Assembly: GCA_022538095.1 (NCBI GenBank)
Contig: JAKYXN010000001.1
Coordinates: 62,001-126,000 of the forward strand
From: Puniceicoccaceae bacterium K14
GTDB taxonomy: Bacteria; Verrucomicrobiota; Verrucomicrobiia; Opitutales; Opitutaceae
DNA: 64,000 nt
Reading direction: 5' to 3'
The position numbers and the translations under genes are program-made. The notes beneath the pieces are model-generated. The model worked only from the letters and a program-made list of their open reading frames with translations, made no database searches and had not been told where the DNA came from. This document shows, piece after piece, positions 9,222-19,051 of the stretch (positions are counted from its first letter, which is position 1; each line of letters begins with the position of its first letter).

Positions 9222-9515
9222 GCACAGCCGAGATAGTTTCCCTACAAGAAGCATAAAACTCGCTATGAAACCCTACAACGCATTGAAGGGTCCACTAAAA
9301 GACTCTAAATATCCGGGTGGCAAAAAAAGTAGGATAGACAAACTTTCGCAAATCGAGGACTGAATTTTAAGATTAGCCATTCACCAATCGAAACATACCT
9401 GTATAAAACTCACAAATTGAGGATTACCCCCATGCCTCAAGTTGACTCGTCAAACTGATTCCTTTTCAATTACCCATTGAGGTTGCACTAAAAAGCCAAT
9501 TGATGAGGATAAAAT
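9222..9515. other. Intergenic stretch between the haem operon and malic enzyme
   Basis: No supported gene. A 32-codon reading frame (9265-9363, plus strand, starting MKPYNALKGP) exists but has no ribosome-binding site and no recognisable product, so it is not called. No clear terminator follows the haem operon. The promoter of the malic enzyme gene should be here. Confidence 0.5.
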
Positions 9516-11225
9516 TTGATCCGAACGCATATGACAAAAGAATCTCAGAAACGCCCACTTTACATTCCCTACGCAGGCCCAGTCCTCCTAGAGACTCCGC
9601 TTCTAAATAAGGGAAGCGCTTTTACTACTGAAGAGCGAAAAGACTTTAACCTCGAAGGATTACTTCCCCATTACATCGAAACGATAGAGGAACAGCATGA
9701 TCGGGCATACGAACAGTTTTGCAGCCACGACTCGGATATGGCACGCCACATTTTTTTGCGCAGTATTCAAGACACAAACGAAACTCTCTACTTTAGTCTA
9801 ATTACGCGGCACCTCGAAGAGATGATGCCGATTATTTATACGCCCACAGTCGGAGAAGCCTGTCAAAATTTTTCCCAGATTTACCGACGAAAACGAGGCC
9901 TTTTTATTTCCTACCAAGATCGCGATATACTCGATCGTATCCTGAGGAATGCTACAAAGCAGAACATAAAAGTCATCGTAGTAACAGACGGAGAGAGAGT
10001 CCTCGGATTGGGAGATCAAGGGATAGGCGGTATGGGTATCTCGATTGGAAAGCTAGCCTTGTACAGCGCCTGCGGCGGTATTAGTCCTGCGCATACTCTA
10101 CCCATCACTCTAGACGTTGGTTGTAACAACGAAGAGTTAATCAACGACCCTATGTATATGGGCATGAAACAGCCGCGAATCGATGGAGAGGAATACGATG
10201 CGTTCCTCGAGACATTCATCGCAGCCGTTCACGATCGGTGGCCCGCCGCCTTGATTCAATTCGAAGACTTTGCCCAACCTCACGCGATGCCCCTTCTCAA
10301 GCGTTACCAAAATCGCGTTTGCTGCTTCAACGACGATATCCAGGGGACTGCTGCCGTTACCGTCGGTACTCTCATAGCGGCCTGCCGCTCCAAGGATGAA
10401 CAGCTAAAAGATCAACGAGTCGTTTTTGTCGGATCGGGATCTGCCGGTTGCGGAATTGCGGAACATGTCGTCGCTCAAATGAAAATGGAAGGAGCTTCCG
10501 AGGAACAAGCTCGTAGTCAGATTTTTATGATAGATCGGCACGGACTGTTGACCGATGACTTAGAAGGCCTTGTGGATTTCCAAAAACCGCTCACGCAAAA
10601 ATTGGAAATAGTCGCAGCTTGGAAAAATAGTAATGGGAAGATCGGCTTACTCGAGACGATCAATGGAGCTAAGCCAACCGTTTTGATCGGAGTTTCTGGT
10701 CAACCTGGCCTTTTCACCGAAGAAGCGATTCGGGCTATGGCAAGCCATGTCGATCACCCAATAATCTTCCCCCTCTCGAACCCTACCTCGCAAGTAGAAG
10801 CCTTTCCAAAAGATGTCGTCGCGTGGAGCGATGGAAAAGCGATCATCGCCACCGGAAGCCCTTTTGGTCCTGTAGAATTCAAAGGATCCACCTATGAAAT
10901 CGCTCAATGCAACAACAGTTACATTTTTCCAGGGATCGGGCTCGGCGTACTCGCCGTCAAAGCACGCCGCGTAACAAATAACATGCTGATGGCATCTAGT
11001 GCATCCCTCGCAAGTGCATCCCCTCGAATATCAGACAAAAATGGGTCTCTTCTGCCAAAAATTAGCGACATACGCAGCGTTAGCAAAATTATCGCCAAGG
11101 ACGTCGCCAAACAAGCAATCGAAGACGGCGTTGCTCTCGCAATTCCCGAAGAAGCCATAGGTCAAGCCATTGAAGCCAATTTTTGGTTTCCGGAATACCG
11201 CCGATATGAACGAACGTCGCTTTAA
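9516..11225 (+). CDS. maeA: NAD-dependent malic enzyme
   Basis: Oxidatively decarboxylates malate to pyruvate. At 569 residues it is the large SfcA/eukaryote-like form rather than the MaeB type. Motifs in order: [42 protein letters not shown] with GGMGI, the metal-binding stretch [24 protein letters not shown], and the NAD fold [14 protein letters not shown]. The start matters: TTG at 9516 has GAGG seven bases upstream, while the ATG at 9531 has none, so I prefer TTG; the two differ by five residues. It is a single gene between the haem operon and dnaE. Confidence 0.95.
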   Translation: MIRTHMTKESQKRPLYIPYAGPVLLETPLLNKGSAFTTEERKDFNLEGLLPHYIETIEEQHDRAYEQFCSHDSDMARHIFLRSIQDTNETLYFSLITRHLEEMMPIIYTPTVGEACQNFSQIYRRKRGLFISYQDRDILDRILRNATKQNIKVIVVTDGERVLGLGDQGIGGMGISIGKLALYSACGGISPAHTLPITLDVGCNNEELINDPMYMGMKQPRIDGEEYDAFLETFIAAVHDRWPAALIQFEDFAQPHAMPLLKRYQNRVCCFNDDIQGTAAVTVGTLIAACRSKDEQLKDQRVVFVGSGSAGCGIAEHVVAQMKMEGASEEQARSQIFMIDRHGLLTDDLEGLVDFQKPLTQKLEIVAAWKNSNGKIGLLETINGAKPTVLIGVSGQPGLFTEEAIRAMASHVDHPIIFPLSNPTSQVEAFPKDVVAWSDGKAIIATGSPFGPVEFKGSTYEIAQCNNSYIFPGIGLGVLAVKARRVTNNMLMASSASLASASPRISDKNGSLLPKISDIRSVSKIIAKDVAKQAIEDGVALAIPEEAIGQAIEANFWFPEYRRYERTSL

Positions 11226-11279
11226 GAGAACCCGTATTGGCAACAACATCTCGATAACTTGAGAACAAGTATTTGTTAC

Positions 11280-11305
11280 GGAGAGTTGAAACGACTCAAT
11301 TCTCC
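11280..11305. terminator. Hairpin between malic enzyme and dnaE
   Basis: Inverted repeat GGAGAGTTGA / TCAATTCTCC with a 6-base loop, 19 bases before the dnaE start. No T-run follows, so it could be a weak terminator of the malic enzyme gene or part of the dnaE leader. Confidence 0.35.
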
Positions 11306-11323
11306 GTTGCATAATGCTTTCTT

Positions 11324-14300
11324 ATGTCAGTTGCCGAAGGTCCTTTTGTCCATTTACACAATCATACCCACTATTCTCTACTAGACGGCTGTGCCAAGCC
11401 AGCCCGTGCTGCCAAACGTTGCGTTGAACTCGGCATGCCCGCGTTGGCGATGACGGACCACGGCAACCTCTTTGGAGCCATTGACTTTTACCGCTCCTGT
11501 AAAAAGGAAGGCATCAAACCTCTAATTGGCTGCGAACTCTATTATGTAAACGACCACAAGCAAAACGAGCGCCCCAAACGAGAACGAAAACGGACAGATG
11601 ACATTGGCGACATCCCGGAAGATTACGTTCCCTCACCCGAGGATTTTCCCAAATACCAAATTCACCACAAAGGCGTTATCGCAAAAGATTTTGAGGGCTA
11701 CCAAAATCTCTGTAAGCTTGTATCCAATGCTCACACCAACGGAGTCTACTATAAACCGAGGGCAGATATCGATACACTCGCGAAGTACTCCAAGGGCTTA
11801 ATCGGGCTTAGCGGCTGTATCAACGGTGTTGCCTCACAGTACTTAATCTATGGTGACTACGAAAATGCACGCAAAGCAACCGCCACATTTCGCGATATCT
11901 TCGGAAAAGAAAATTACTTCATAGAACTTCAGGATCACGGGATGCCCGTTCAACGGCGCATAATTCCCGGGCTCTTAAAACTTGCTAAGGAATTCGACCT
12001 TAAAGTCATCTGCGCAAACGATTCTCATTACGTTTACAAAGAAGACGCAGACCCTCATGATGCTCTGCTCTGTATTCAAACAGGTAAGATCATATCCGAT
12101 GAGAATCGAATGAAGTATCCTTCTCAGGAGTTCTATTTGAAAAGCCGTGCAGAGATGTACGAGATCTTCAAAGAGGTTCCAGAATCTTTAGATAATACTG
12201 TCCACGTAGCAGACCTAGTAGACCTTAAAATACCATTCGACGAAGACCATTACCCCGTTTTTGAATGCCCTCCTGAACTAACGACTAAAGCTAACGACAA
12301 CGGGGATTTCGACCGTATCCTCGATATCTACGAAGTCGAAAAAACAAAGGTAAACAAGCAGAATGGAGAGGACGAAGTTTGTGAACTTTCAGCGGATAAA
12401 AGAGCCGAATATAAGAGCAACGGAATAATACTGCTCGAACTCTGTAAGCAAGGACTCAAAGAGCGTTATGGAGTCGACTACGATGACCGAGAGTCATTTG
12501 TTCCTACTGAAGGACAACAGGAAGATTTTGCTGATTTCGTTTGCGGACAACTCGACTACCAAATTGCCATCATTGCCGGGACAGGCTTTATTGATTACTT
12601 TTTGATCGTTTGGGATTTTATCAACTTCGCTCGCGGCGAGGGAATCCCAGTGGGACCGGGTCGTGGATCGGGAGCCGGTTGCATTGTTGCATACGTATTG
12701 AAGATTACCGACATCGACCCTCTGCGGTTTGGTCTACTGTTCGAACGAATGCTCAACCTCGAACGGGTTTCTCCACCAGACTTCGATATCGACTTCTGTA
12801 TGCGTCGACGTGAAGACGTAGTGAATTATGTAAGAGAAAAATACGGACACGATCACGTTGCAAACATCATCACCTTCGGTACTTTTGGAGCCAAAATGTG
12901 TATCCGAGATATGGCTCGGGTTAACAACCTGCAGTTCGCCGACGCAGATAAGTTGGCAAAGATGATCCCCGATGAACTCAATATTTCCTTAGATGGTTCG
13001 ATTGAAAAATCGAGTGAACTGCGAAACGAAATCGCCACCAACAAAGTCGCCCAAAAGATCGTTGAACACGGTAAGGTTATCGAGGGAATGGTCCGAAATA
13101 CAGGTAAACACGCCTGCGGAATTATTATTGGCGACCAGCCAATTCACAACCTCGTTCCTGTCACATTACAAGAAGGCGACCTAACCACGCAGTACCCTAA
13201 AGGGCCTTCTGAGGACCTTGGTCTCCTTAAGATGGACTTCCTGGGGCTAAAAACGCTCACAGTAATTTCCGATGCTGAAACTCACGTTAAGCGAATCTAC
13301 AATAAGCCAGATTTCGACATCGAAAAAGTCACCCTGGAGGACACAAAAACATTCGAGCTCTTAAATCAAGGTAACACAGTTGGAGTCTTTCAGTTGGAGT
13401 CTACTGGGATGCAGGCTTTATGTAAGCAAATCGGCCTTTCTGTATTCGAAGAAATCATCGCTCTTGTTGCCCTTTATCGTCCTGGGCCAATGCAGTTCAT
13501 TCCCCAATTCATCAAAGGAAAAAAGGATTCTAGCACGGTTCAAATCCCCCACCCACTCCTCAAGGATCTCGTTTCAGAAACCTACGGAGTCCTCGTTTAC
13601 CAAGAGCAAGTAATGGAATCCGCTCGTATCATCGCAGGTTATACACTCGGTGGAGCAGATATTTTGCGACGTGCTATGGGCAAGAAAATTGCCTCTGTCA
13701 TGGAAGCTCAAAAAGAAGTTTTCGTGAAAGGTGCGGCGGATACTCATGGAATGAGTCGAGGCAAAGCTTTGGAGATTTTTGCGATTCTGGAAAAATTCGC
13801 CGCCTACGGATTCAACAAATCCCACTCCGCCGCATACGCAATGCTCTCATACAGAACAGCGTATTTAAAGGCTAACTACCCAGTAGAATTCATGGCGTCA
13901 CTTTTATCAAGTGAGCTCGGCAACGCAGATAAAGTGTCACACTTTATCGATGAGGCCAGTGCAATGGGAATCCAAGTCATGAGCCCGGATATCAATTCAT
14001 CCTACGAAAGCTTCACTCCGGTAGTCGAAAATCAAGAAGATGCTAAATCAGACAAACCAGGGAGTATTCGCTTTGGGCTTGGAGCGATTAAGGGGGTTGG
14101 CGATGCAGCGGCTAAAAAAATTATCGAGGAAAGAGACGCAAACGGTCCATTCAAAGACCTGGAAGAATTTCTAGAACGAATAGACTCCAAGGCAATCAAC
14201 CGACGCGTCATGGAATGCTTAGTTAAAACGGGTGCCTTCGATTTTACAGGCGAACCGCGCGGGTGCATTTTTCTCAGAATCGAAGAAGCGATGAACTATG

Positions 14301-15118
14301 CCGCTTCTATGCAGCGCGATAAGGAAGCGGGCCAAAACTCGTTCTTCGATATGTTTGCTGAAGAAACTTCTCCTAGTGAAACAGGCGAAGCAGCTCCCAA
14401 GAAATTCGACCTGAGTAAAGACTTTACCAAACATGAGCTTCTTCAGTATGAAAAAGAATTACTAGGTTTCTACGTATCCGGCCACCCACTAGATGATTAC
14501 AAAGGCATCGCCGAAGCACTCACCAATTTCAACATCAGTAAACTCGATAATTTAGGCGACAGAGTTGAGATACAAGCCTGTGGCATTGCACAAAGTGTCG
14601 TGACCAAGCTCTCGCGGAAGGACAATCGTCCCTGGTCATTTTTCAACTTAAGTACCTTACAAGGTAGCATAACCTTAAACTGTTATGCAGATGCCTACGA
14701 AGCCTACGGCCACAACCTGGGCAATGAAAAACTCGTTCTCATAAAAGGAAGCGTTTTCCGAAACGAGGAAGGCGTACGCTTAAGCGTACAAGAAATTTAT
14801 CCGCTAGAATCTCAAGTTCCCCAACTCATTAAACATGTGACCTGGGTCCTTGACCCTGAAAAGAACTGCGATGAATTTTTCTACTTGTATCGAGAAGCAC
14901 TCGATAAATCACGCGGAAACACTCCAAGTGACATAGCCTTTAAGGTTGGTGACAACTCCCTTGTTTCAGCTCCGACCGCCAGTTCACTCGGCTGGAAAAT
15001 TAATACATCTGACTGGGGAAAACTTAAATCCCACTCTTCAGTTGTAGGGTGCCTTATCGAGACACCCCCAGTCGAATTAAAGCAAAAAGAACGCCGTTGG
15101 GCGAAAAAACGGGCCTAG
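11324..15118 (+). CDS. dnaE: DNA polymerase III alpha subunit
   Basis: The replicative polymerase, 1264 residues, in the DnaE1 size range. The N-terminal PHP domain starts [15 protein letters not shown]. The palm has [18 protein letters not shown] and the metal-binding PPDFDIDF (about residues 484-491). [25 protein letters not shown] and [30 protein letters not shown] follow, then the helix-hairpin-helix ([14 protein letters not shown]) and an OB-fold region near the C-terminus. It ends three bases before the convergent rfbA, with no room for a terminator between them. Confidence 0.98.
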   Translation: MSVAEGPFVHLHNHTHYSLLDGCAKPARAAKRCVELGMPALAMTDHGNLFGAIDFYRSCKKEGIKPLIGCELYYVNDHKQNERPKRERKRTDDIGDIPEDYVPSPEDFPKYQIHHKGVIAKDFEGYQNLCKLVSNAHTNGVYYKPRADIDTLAKYSKGLIGLSGCINGVASQYLIYGDYENARKATATFRDIFGKENYFIELQDHGMPVQRRIIPGLLKLAKEFDLKVICANDSHYVYKEDADPHDALLCIQTGKIISDENRMKYPSQEFYLKSRAEMYEIFKEVPESLDNTVHVADLVDLKIPFDEDHYPVFECPPELTTKANDNGDFDRILDIYEVEKTKVNKQNGEDEVCELSADKRAEYKSNGIILLELCKQGLKERYGVDYDDRESFVPTEGQQEDFADFVCGQLDYQIAIIAGTGFIDYFLIVWDFINFARGEGIPVGPGRGSGAGCIVAYVLKITDIDPLRFGLLFERMLNLERVSPPDFDIDFCMRRREDVVNYVREKYGHDHVANIITFGTFGAKMCIRDMARVNNLQFADADKLAKMIPDELNISLDGSIEKSSELRNEIATNKVAQKIVEHGKVIEGMVRNTGKHACGIIIGDQPIHNLVPVTLQEGDLTTQYPKGPSEDLGLLKMDFLGLKTLTVISDAETHVKRIYNKPDFDIEKVTLEDTKTFELLNQGNTVGVFQLESTGMQALCKQIGLSVFEEIIALVALYRPGPMQFIPQFIKGKKDSSTVQIPHPLLKDLVSETYGVLVYQEQVMESARIIAGYTLGGADILRRAMGKKIASVMEAQKEVFVKGAADTHGMSRGKALEIFAILEKFAAYGFNKSHSAAYAMLSYRTAYLKANYPVEFMASLLSSELGNADKVSHFIDEASAMGIQVMSPDINSSYESFTPVVENQEDAKSDKPGSIRFGLGAIKGVGDAAAKKIIEERDANGPFKDLEEFLERIDSKAINRRVMECLVKTGAFDFTGEPRGCIFLRIEEAMNYAASMQRDKEAGQNSFFDMFAEETSPSETGEAAPKKFDLSKDFTKHELLQYEKELLGFYVSGHPLDDYKGIAEALTNFNISKLDNLGDRVEIQACGIAQSVVTKLSRKDNRPWSFFNLSTLQGSITLNCYADAYEAYGHNLGNEKLVLIKGSVFRNEEGVRLSVQEIYPLESQVPQLIKHVTWVLDPEKNCDEFFYLYREALDKSRGNTPSDIAFKVGDNSLVSAPTASSLGWKINTSDWGKLKSHSSVVGCLIETPPVELKQKERRWAKKRA

Positions 15119-15121
15119 CCC

Positions 15122-16003
15122 TTACTTAAGTAAACGCTTTAAATAGGTAGCGTATCCAGTCTTACCCAAATACTTGATACGCTCCTCGAGAACGTCTATC
15201 GCAAGCCATCCTTGATCAAAACCAATCTCTTCGAGACAAGCGATTTTCAACCCTTGGCGACTTTCAATTACCTCGACAAACTGTCCGGCTTCCAAGAGTG
15301 CACTATGCGTTCCAGTATCCAACCAAGCTGTACCTCGACCAAGCAACTCCACATTTAAGTCACCCGCTTCCAAATACATGCGATTGAGGTCCGTTATCTC
15401 AAGCTCTCCCCTTGGAGATGGCTTAATAGCCTTTGCATATTCGCAAACTTTCTCATCGTAGAAATATAAACCAGGAACTGCGTAATTTGACTTTGGTTCA
15501 TCTGGCTTTTCTTCGATTGAAATCACTTTCCCATCTGGGTCGAATTCCACAACACCGTATGCCGTCGGATCAGCCACTTGGTATCCGAAGATACTGGCTC
15601 CTGCGGTTCTATTATCAGCGGAGCTCAAAGTCTTCACGAGATCATGCCCATAAAATAAATTATCACCCAGAACAAGAGCGGCACTGCTGCCATCAAGAAA
15701 TTCTTCGCCAATTAGAAATGCTTGGGCAAGCCCTTCCGGCTTTGCTTGGACTTCATACGTGAAGTTAACTCCAAACGCAGAACCGTCCCCCAATAACCTT
15801 TGAAACAGAGGCGTATCTTGCGGAGTCGAAATAATTAAAATATCGCGAATCCCTGCCAACATCAGAATAGATATTGGATAGTAGATCATCGGCTTATCAT
15901 ATACCGGCATTAGTTGCTTAGAAATAGCGATTGTACACGGGTACAAGCGAGTGCCGGAGCCACCTGCGAGAACGATGCCTTTGCGTGGTTTGGAAGTGCT
16001 CAT
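15122..16003 (-). CDS. rfbA: Glucose-1-phosphate thymidylyltransferase
   Basis: RfbA/RmlA makes dTDP-glucose from dTTP and glucose-1-phosphate, the first step to dTDP-L-rhamnose. The 293 residues include the nucleotide-binding [44 protein letters not shown] and [24 protein letters not shown]. It is the last gene of the minus-strand group wza-like, UER1-like, rfbB, rfbA, with a 24-base gap to rfbB. Confidence 0.97.
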   Translation of the reverse strand: MSTSKPRKGIVLAGGSGTRLYPCTIAISKQLMPVYDKPMIYYPISILMLAGIRDILIISTPQDTPLFQRLLGDGSAFGVNFTYEVQAKPEGLAQAFLIGEEFLDGSSAALVLGDNLFYGHDLVKTLSSADNRTAGASIFGYQVADPTAYGVVEFDPDGKVISIEEKPDEPKSNYAVPGLYFYDEKVCEYAKAIKPSPRGELEITDLNRMYLEAGDLNVELLGRGTAWLDTGTHSALLEAGQFVEVIESRQGLKIACLEEIGFDQGWLAIDVLEERIKYLGKTGYATYLKRLLK

Positions 16004-16027
16004 ATAGTAGAGAGTTTAAATTTATGT

Positions 16028-17134
16028 CTAAGAATTGCCAAGACGCTCCCGGGCGTAATTACCATCAGTGATATCCTTACACCATTGCTTATTCGCCAAA
16101 TACCATTCGACAGTTTTCTTAATCCCTGTATCAAAGGTCTCCCTCGGTGACCACCCACACTTTTCTTCGATATAATCGCAATTAATCGCGTAACGACGAT
16201 CATGACCCGGGCGGTCTTTAACATACTTTATCAAATCTTCGTACTTCGCAATTTTCCCTGATTCAACATTTGGATTCTCAGAAATTGGAGCAAGCTCATC
16301 CAACAAGGCGCAGATTCGTTTTACAATCTGGATATTTTCCATTTCGCTGCGTCCACCTATACAATACGTTTCACCAAGAGCCCCTTTTTGCAATGCATCC
16401 ATTATGCCCCATGCGTGATCTTCAACAAAGAGCCAATCTCGAATATTCTTTCCGTCCCCATAAATTGGCAACGCTTTGCCATCCAGAGCATTGAGAATCA
16501 CTAGAGGAATTAGTTTTTCTGGAAATTGGTAAGGTCCGTAGTTATTTGAACAATTCGTAGTTACAACAGGCATACCATATGTGTGATGATACGCTCTAAC
16601 TAAGAAATCGCTAGAAGCCTTAGAAGCTGAATAAGGACTATTCGGAGCATACGGTGTTGTTTCACAGAATGCCGGATCTTCCTTGCTCAGAGAACCATAC
16701 ACTTCATCGGTCGACACGTGAAGAAAACGGAAAACGGCCTGTTTTTCTTCGTTCAAACTGAGCCAGCGTTTTTTCGCCGCTTCCAAAAGGCGCAAAGTCC
16801 CAGTCACGTTTGTCTCGATAAAAGGCTCGGGCCCATCTATCGACCGATCCACGTGGCTCTCTGCTGCAAAGTGAGCTAGAGCCATGACATCTTCGTCCTG
16901 AAGAAGCTCTTCGATCAAAGCTTGATCCAAGATATTTGCATGGACAAATTGATACCTTGAATCGCCCTCCAAATCGGAAAGGTTCGCAGGATTCCCTGCG
17001 TAAGTAAGCGCGTCCAAATTGATGATCTTATCGAAGCCATTGTCCTTGAGAAAAGAACAGTCTTCAGAAAGAGCCAAACGTATAAAATTAGAGCCAATGA
17101 AGCCGCAGCCTCCGGTTACAAGAATTGATGGCAT
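16028..17134 (-). CDS. rfbB: dTDP-glucose 4,6-dehydratase
   Basis: RfbB/RmlB converts dTDP-glucose to dTDP-4-keto-6-deoxyglucose. It is an extended SDR of 368 residues: GGCGFIGSNF at the NAD site, HFAAESHVDRSI, the catalytic HVSTDEVYGSL and YSASKASSDFLVRAYHHTYG (the Tyr and Lys of YxxxK), then NNYGPYQFPEKLIPL and DGKNIRDWLFVEDH. It sits 12 bases after the UER1-like gene and 24 before rfbA, so these are probably cotranscribed. Confidence 0.97.
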   Translation of the reverse strand: MPSILVTGGCGFIGSNFIRLALSEDCSFLKDNGFDKIINLDALTYAGNPANLSDLEGDSRYQFVHANILDQALIEELLQDEDVMALAHFAAESHVDRSIDGPEPFIETNVTGTLRLLEAAKKRWLSLNEEKQAVFRFLHVSTDEVYGSLSKEDPAFCETTPYAPNSPYSASKASSDFLVRAYHHTYGMPVVTTNCSNNYGPYQFPEKLIPLVILNALDGKALPIYGDGKNIRDWLFVEDHAWGIMDALQKGALGETYCIGGRSEMENIQIVKRICALLDELAPISENPNVESGKIAKYEDLIKYVKDRPGHDRRYAINCDYIEEKCGWSPRETFDTGIKKTVEWYLANKQWCKDITDGNYARERLGNS

Positions 17135-17146
17135 AGTCTGTGGGAT

Positions 17147-18064
17147 TTACTTTTTCCAGTTTTTGAGGGACCAATCCAATGCATCGTGGACAGGTCTCAT
17201 TTTGATACCAACGCTATCAAGCTTGGTTGTATCCAAAACACAATTAGAACGGGGAGTCTTTGCGGCCTTCGCCATGAAGTCCTCTTCAGAATCAAAGAAC
17301 TTATAGTTCTTGTTGTTAACTCCGTGCTTGATGATTAGATCTACAACTTCCGATGTCGTTACAGAACCCGGGTTCGTTACATTATAAATCCCATAGGGTA
17401 CTTTCTTCTCGAAGCATTCCCAACAAGCTGTAACGAAATCACTCAACTGACTCAGTGAATTACGAGCCTGCAATAGGTTTTCGTAGCGTTGTAATTTTGT
17501 GAGGTAATTTCGCGGGCTATCCTCTTCATTAAAAGGAATTCGCAAGCGCCAAATATAACCATTTGCTCCTTCAGGATTCTCCCAGGCTGGCCATTCGCCT
17601 TCACCTCGAGGACTTTCTTGCCAACCAAGAACCTCTTCTCCTAATGCTTTCGTTCCGCTATAGAAGGAACAAGGAGGTTTACGGAAAGAGAAATTGGGAG
17701 CATCATCCTCTCTCCAACCTCCACCACCAGGACGCTCCCCTCCAAATATACATCCACTAGATACATGGCCCCAAGGAATGCCTAATTCTTGACAAACTTC
17801 CTGGAAAACACCGGGAAGAACTGCATTTCCATCGAGACAGTTAGCTTTGTCCAATTCGCAAGCGTCTACATTGGGCTTGCCGGTATAGCCTGCGCAATTG
17901 ACCAACATAGTTGGTTTCAACTCCTTAAGCTTTGCCACAACAGTGGCCTTGTTTGAACCGCTAAGCTCTCGACCGCTCATTGCGGACCAAGCCACTGATT
18001 TCTTATCGAGAAGGTCTTTGAACAATCCTCCTACGTATCCGGTACTTCCTAAGAATATTACCAT
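17147..18064 (-). CDS. dTDP-4-keto-rhamnose epimerase/reductase, plant UER1/NRS-ER-like
   Basis: A 305-residue extended SDR in the position of rfbD. It has GSTGYVGG (residues 6-13), NCAGYTGKPNVDACE, the catalytic pair Tyr135/Lys139 (FYSGTKA) and the late motifs SPRNYLTKLQRYENLL, YNVTNPGSVTTSEV and TPRSNCVLDTTKL. From memory these resemble the C-terminal half of plant RHM and UER1/NRS-ER, which does both the 3,5-epimerisation and the 4-reduction, better than bacterial RmlD. No rfbC lies in the cluster, which agrees with a bifunctional enzyme. Alternatives are a plain RmlD with rfbC elsewhere in the genome, or a reductase for another deoxysugar. Confidence 0.75.
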   Translation of the reverse strand: MVIFLGSTGYVGGLFKDLLDKKSVAWSAMSGRELSGSNKATVVAKLKELKPTMLVNCAGYTGKPNVDACELDKANCLDGNAVLPGVFQEVCQELGIPWGHVSSGCIFGGERPGGGGWREDDAPNFSFRKPPCSFYSGTKALGEEVLGWQESPRGEGEWPAWENPEGANGYIWRLRIPFNEEDSPRNYLTKLQRYENLLQARNSLSQLSDFVTACWECFEKKVPYGIYNVTNPGSVTTSEVVDLIIKHGVNNKNYKFFDSEEDFMAKAAKTPRSNCVLDTTKLDSVGIKMRPVHDALDWSLKNWKK

Positions 18065-18152
18065 TTAAATTTTCCTAATATAGATTAAAAACGAATTTCG
18101 TGCTACGCAGTCAATAGCTTCAGAATAATTTATGAACAAACGTACTATCGAA

Positions 18153-18827
18153 TTAGAACCACACTACTTTTTGCGGTACATAAACACGGTCCCCTGGTTC
18201 CAGGAAGAACACTTCTGTAGTTCGACCTTCTAAAACTTTCTTTAGATTCAGCGTAAAATTTTTCGACTCACCGTTCTTAACTCTAGAAACGACAACTGCA
18301 GTCATGTTAGCTGTCCCGAAATCAAATCCGCCAGCTTCCATTACCGATTCCAAAGCTGTAATTCTACGGTCCGCCATAATTTTTCCAGGCCGTACCACTG
18401 CCCCAGTAACAAAAATCGGATATTGCGATGAAGTCACAGTGACCATTACTTCATTTGAAACGAGCTCCGATGAATACAGCCCAAGCAATTTTTCCTCAAG
18501 CTCGACCGGAGTCAGCCCAACCGCCTCAACTTCTCCAACCAAAGATAGCGTAATACGCCCATCTCTACGGATCGTTTGTTGTTCATTTAATTCAGGAGCA
18601 CCTGGAAAAGTAATTCGAAGAACATCACCCTCGAAAAGGGTCAACGAGTCGGTACTCTCCATGCCAGTTGGACTCGTTGTCTGCGCGGCTTCCTGAGTGC
18701 TCGAAGATCCGCACCCACTAAACATCAGTAACGCGATTCCATTGGCCAATAGAAAAACTATTTTTGCCCAACTTAGACTGAGCATTGAGTTTGAATTAAG
18801 GAAGTTTCTGTTGTTCATATTATTCAT
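18153..18827 (-). CDS. Polysaccharide export outer-membrane lipoprotein, Wza-like
   Basis: 224 residues. The signal sequence ends in a lipobox LMFSGC with Cys39 as the lipidation site. Then comes a poly-export domain (LFEGDVLRITFPGAPELNEQQTI with RRDGRITLSLVGEVEA), and an SLBB-like segment with FVTGAVVRPGK and FLEPGDRVYVP. Such proteins form the outer-membrane channel for capsule or exopolysaccharide. It is shorter than Wza (about 380 residues), with one SLBB unit, as in many EpsA/GumB types. It is the first gene of the dTDP-rhamnose group (88-base gap to the next), linking rhamnose to an exported glycan. No Wzc-like kinase or glycosyltransferase is nearby. Confidence 0.85.
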   Translation of the reverse strand: MNNMNNRNFLNSNSMLSLSWAKIVFLLANGIALLMFSGCGSSSTQEAAQTTSPTGMESTDSLTLFEGDVLRITFPGAPELNEQQTIRRDGRITLSLVGEVEAVGLTPVELEEKLLGLYSSELVSNEVMVTVTSSQYPIFVTGAVVRPGKIMADRRITALESVMEAGGFDFGTANMTAVVVSRVKNGESKNFTLNLKKVLEGRTTEVFFLEPGDRVYVPQKVVWF

Positions 18828-18966
18828 CGCAATAATTTACTGTATCGGTTGTTTTCCGCCCGGTATGAGACCCTATAGAAGCAATGCCATCAAGCCAAAT
18901 TGACTCTACTTTGATAGGTTACACTACATAGTTCGGCAAAGATTCCCGATAAGTTACTTAAAAATA

Positions 18967-18986
18967 ACATATATTTGATAATATGT
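18967..18986 (-). terminator. Weak AT-rich hairpin after the 2754-residue repeat protein gene
   Basis: Inverted repeat ACATAT / ATATGT followed on the minus strand by TTATTTTT. Its stem is short and AT-rich, so it is a poor terminator. The remainder of 18828-19051 shows no gene. Confidence 0.3.
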
Positions 18987-19051
18987 GCCTTTATGACTTT
19001 CGAACTCGGTGTTCGTTTTACAATTTCAAAGTCGCTACCTTAATACCTAGT

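Noticed and set aside
9265-9363. 32-codon frame before the malic enzyme gene
   Set aside because: No Shine-Dalgarno site, no hydrophobic helix or motif; too weak to call.
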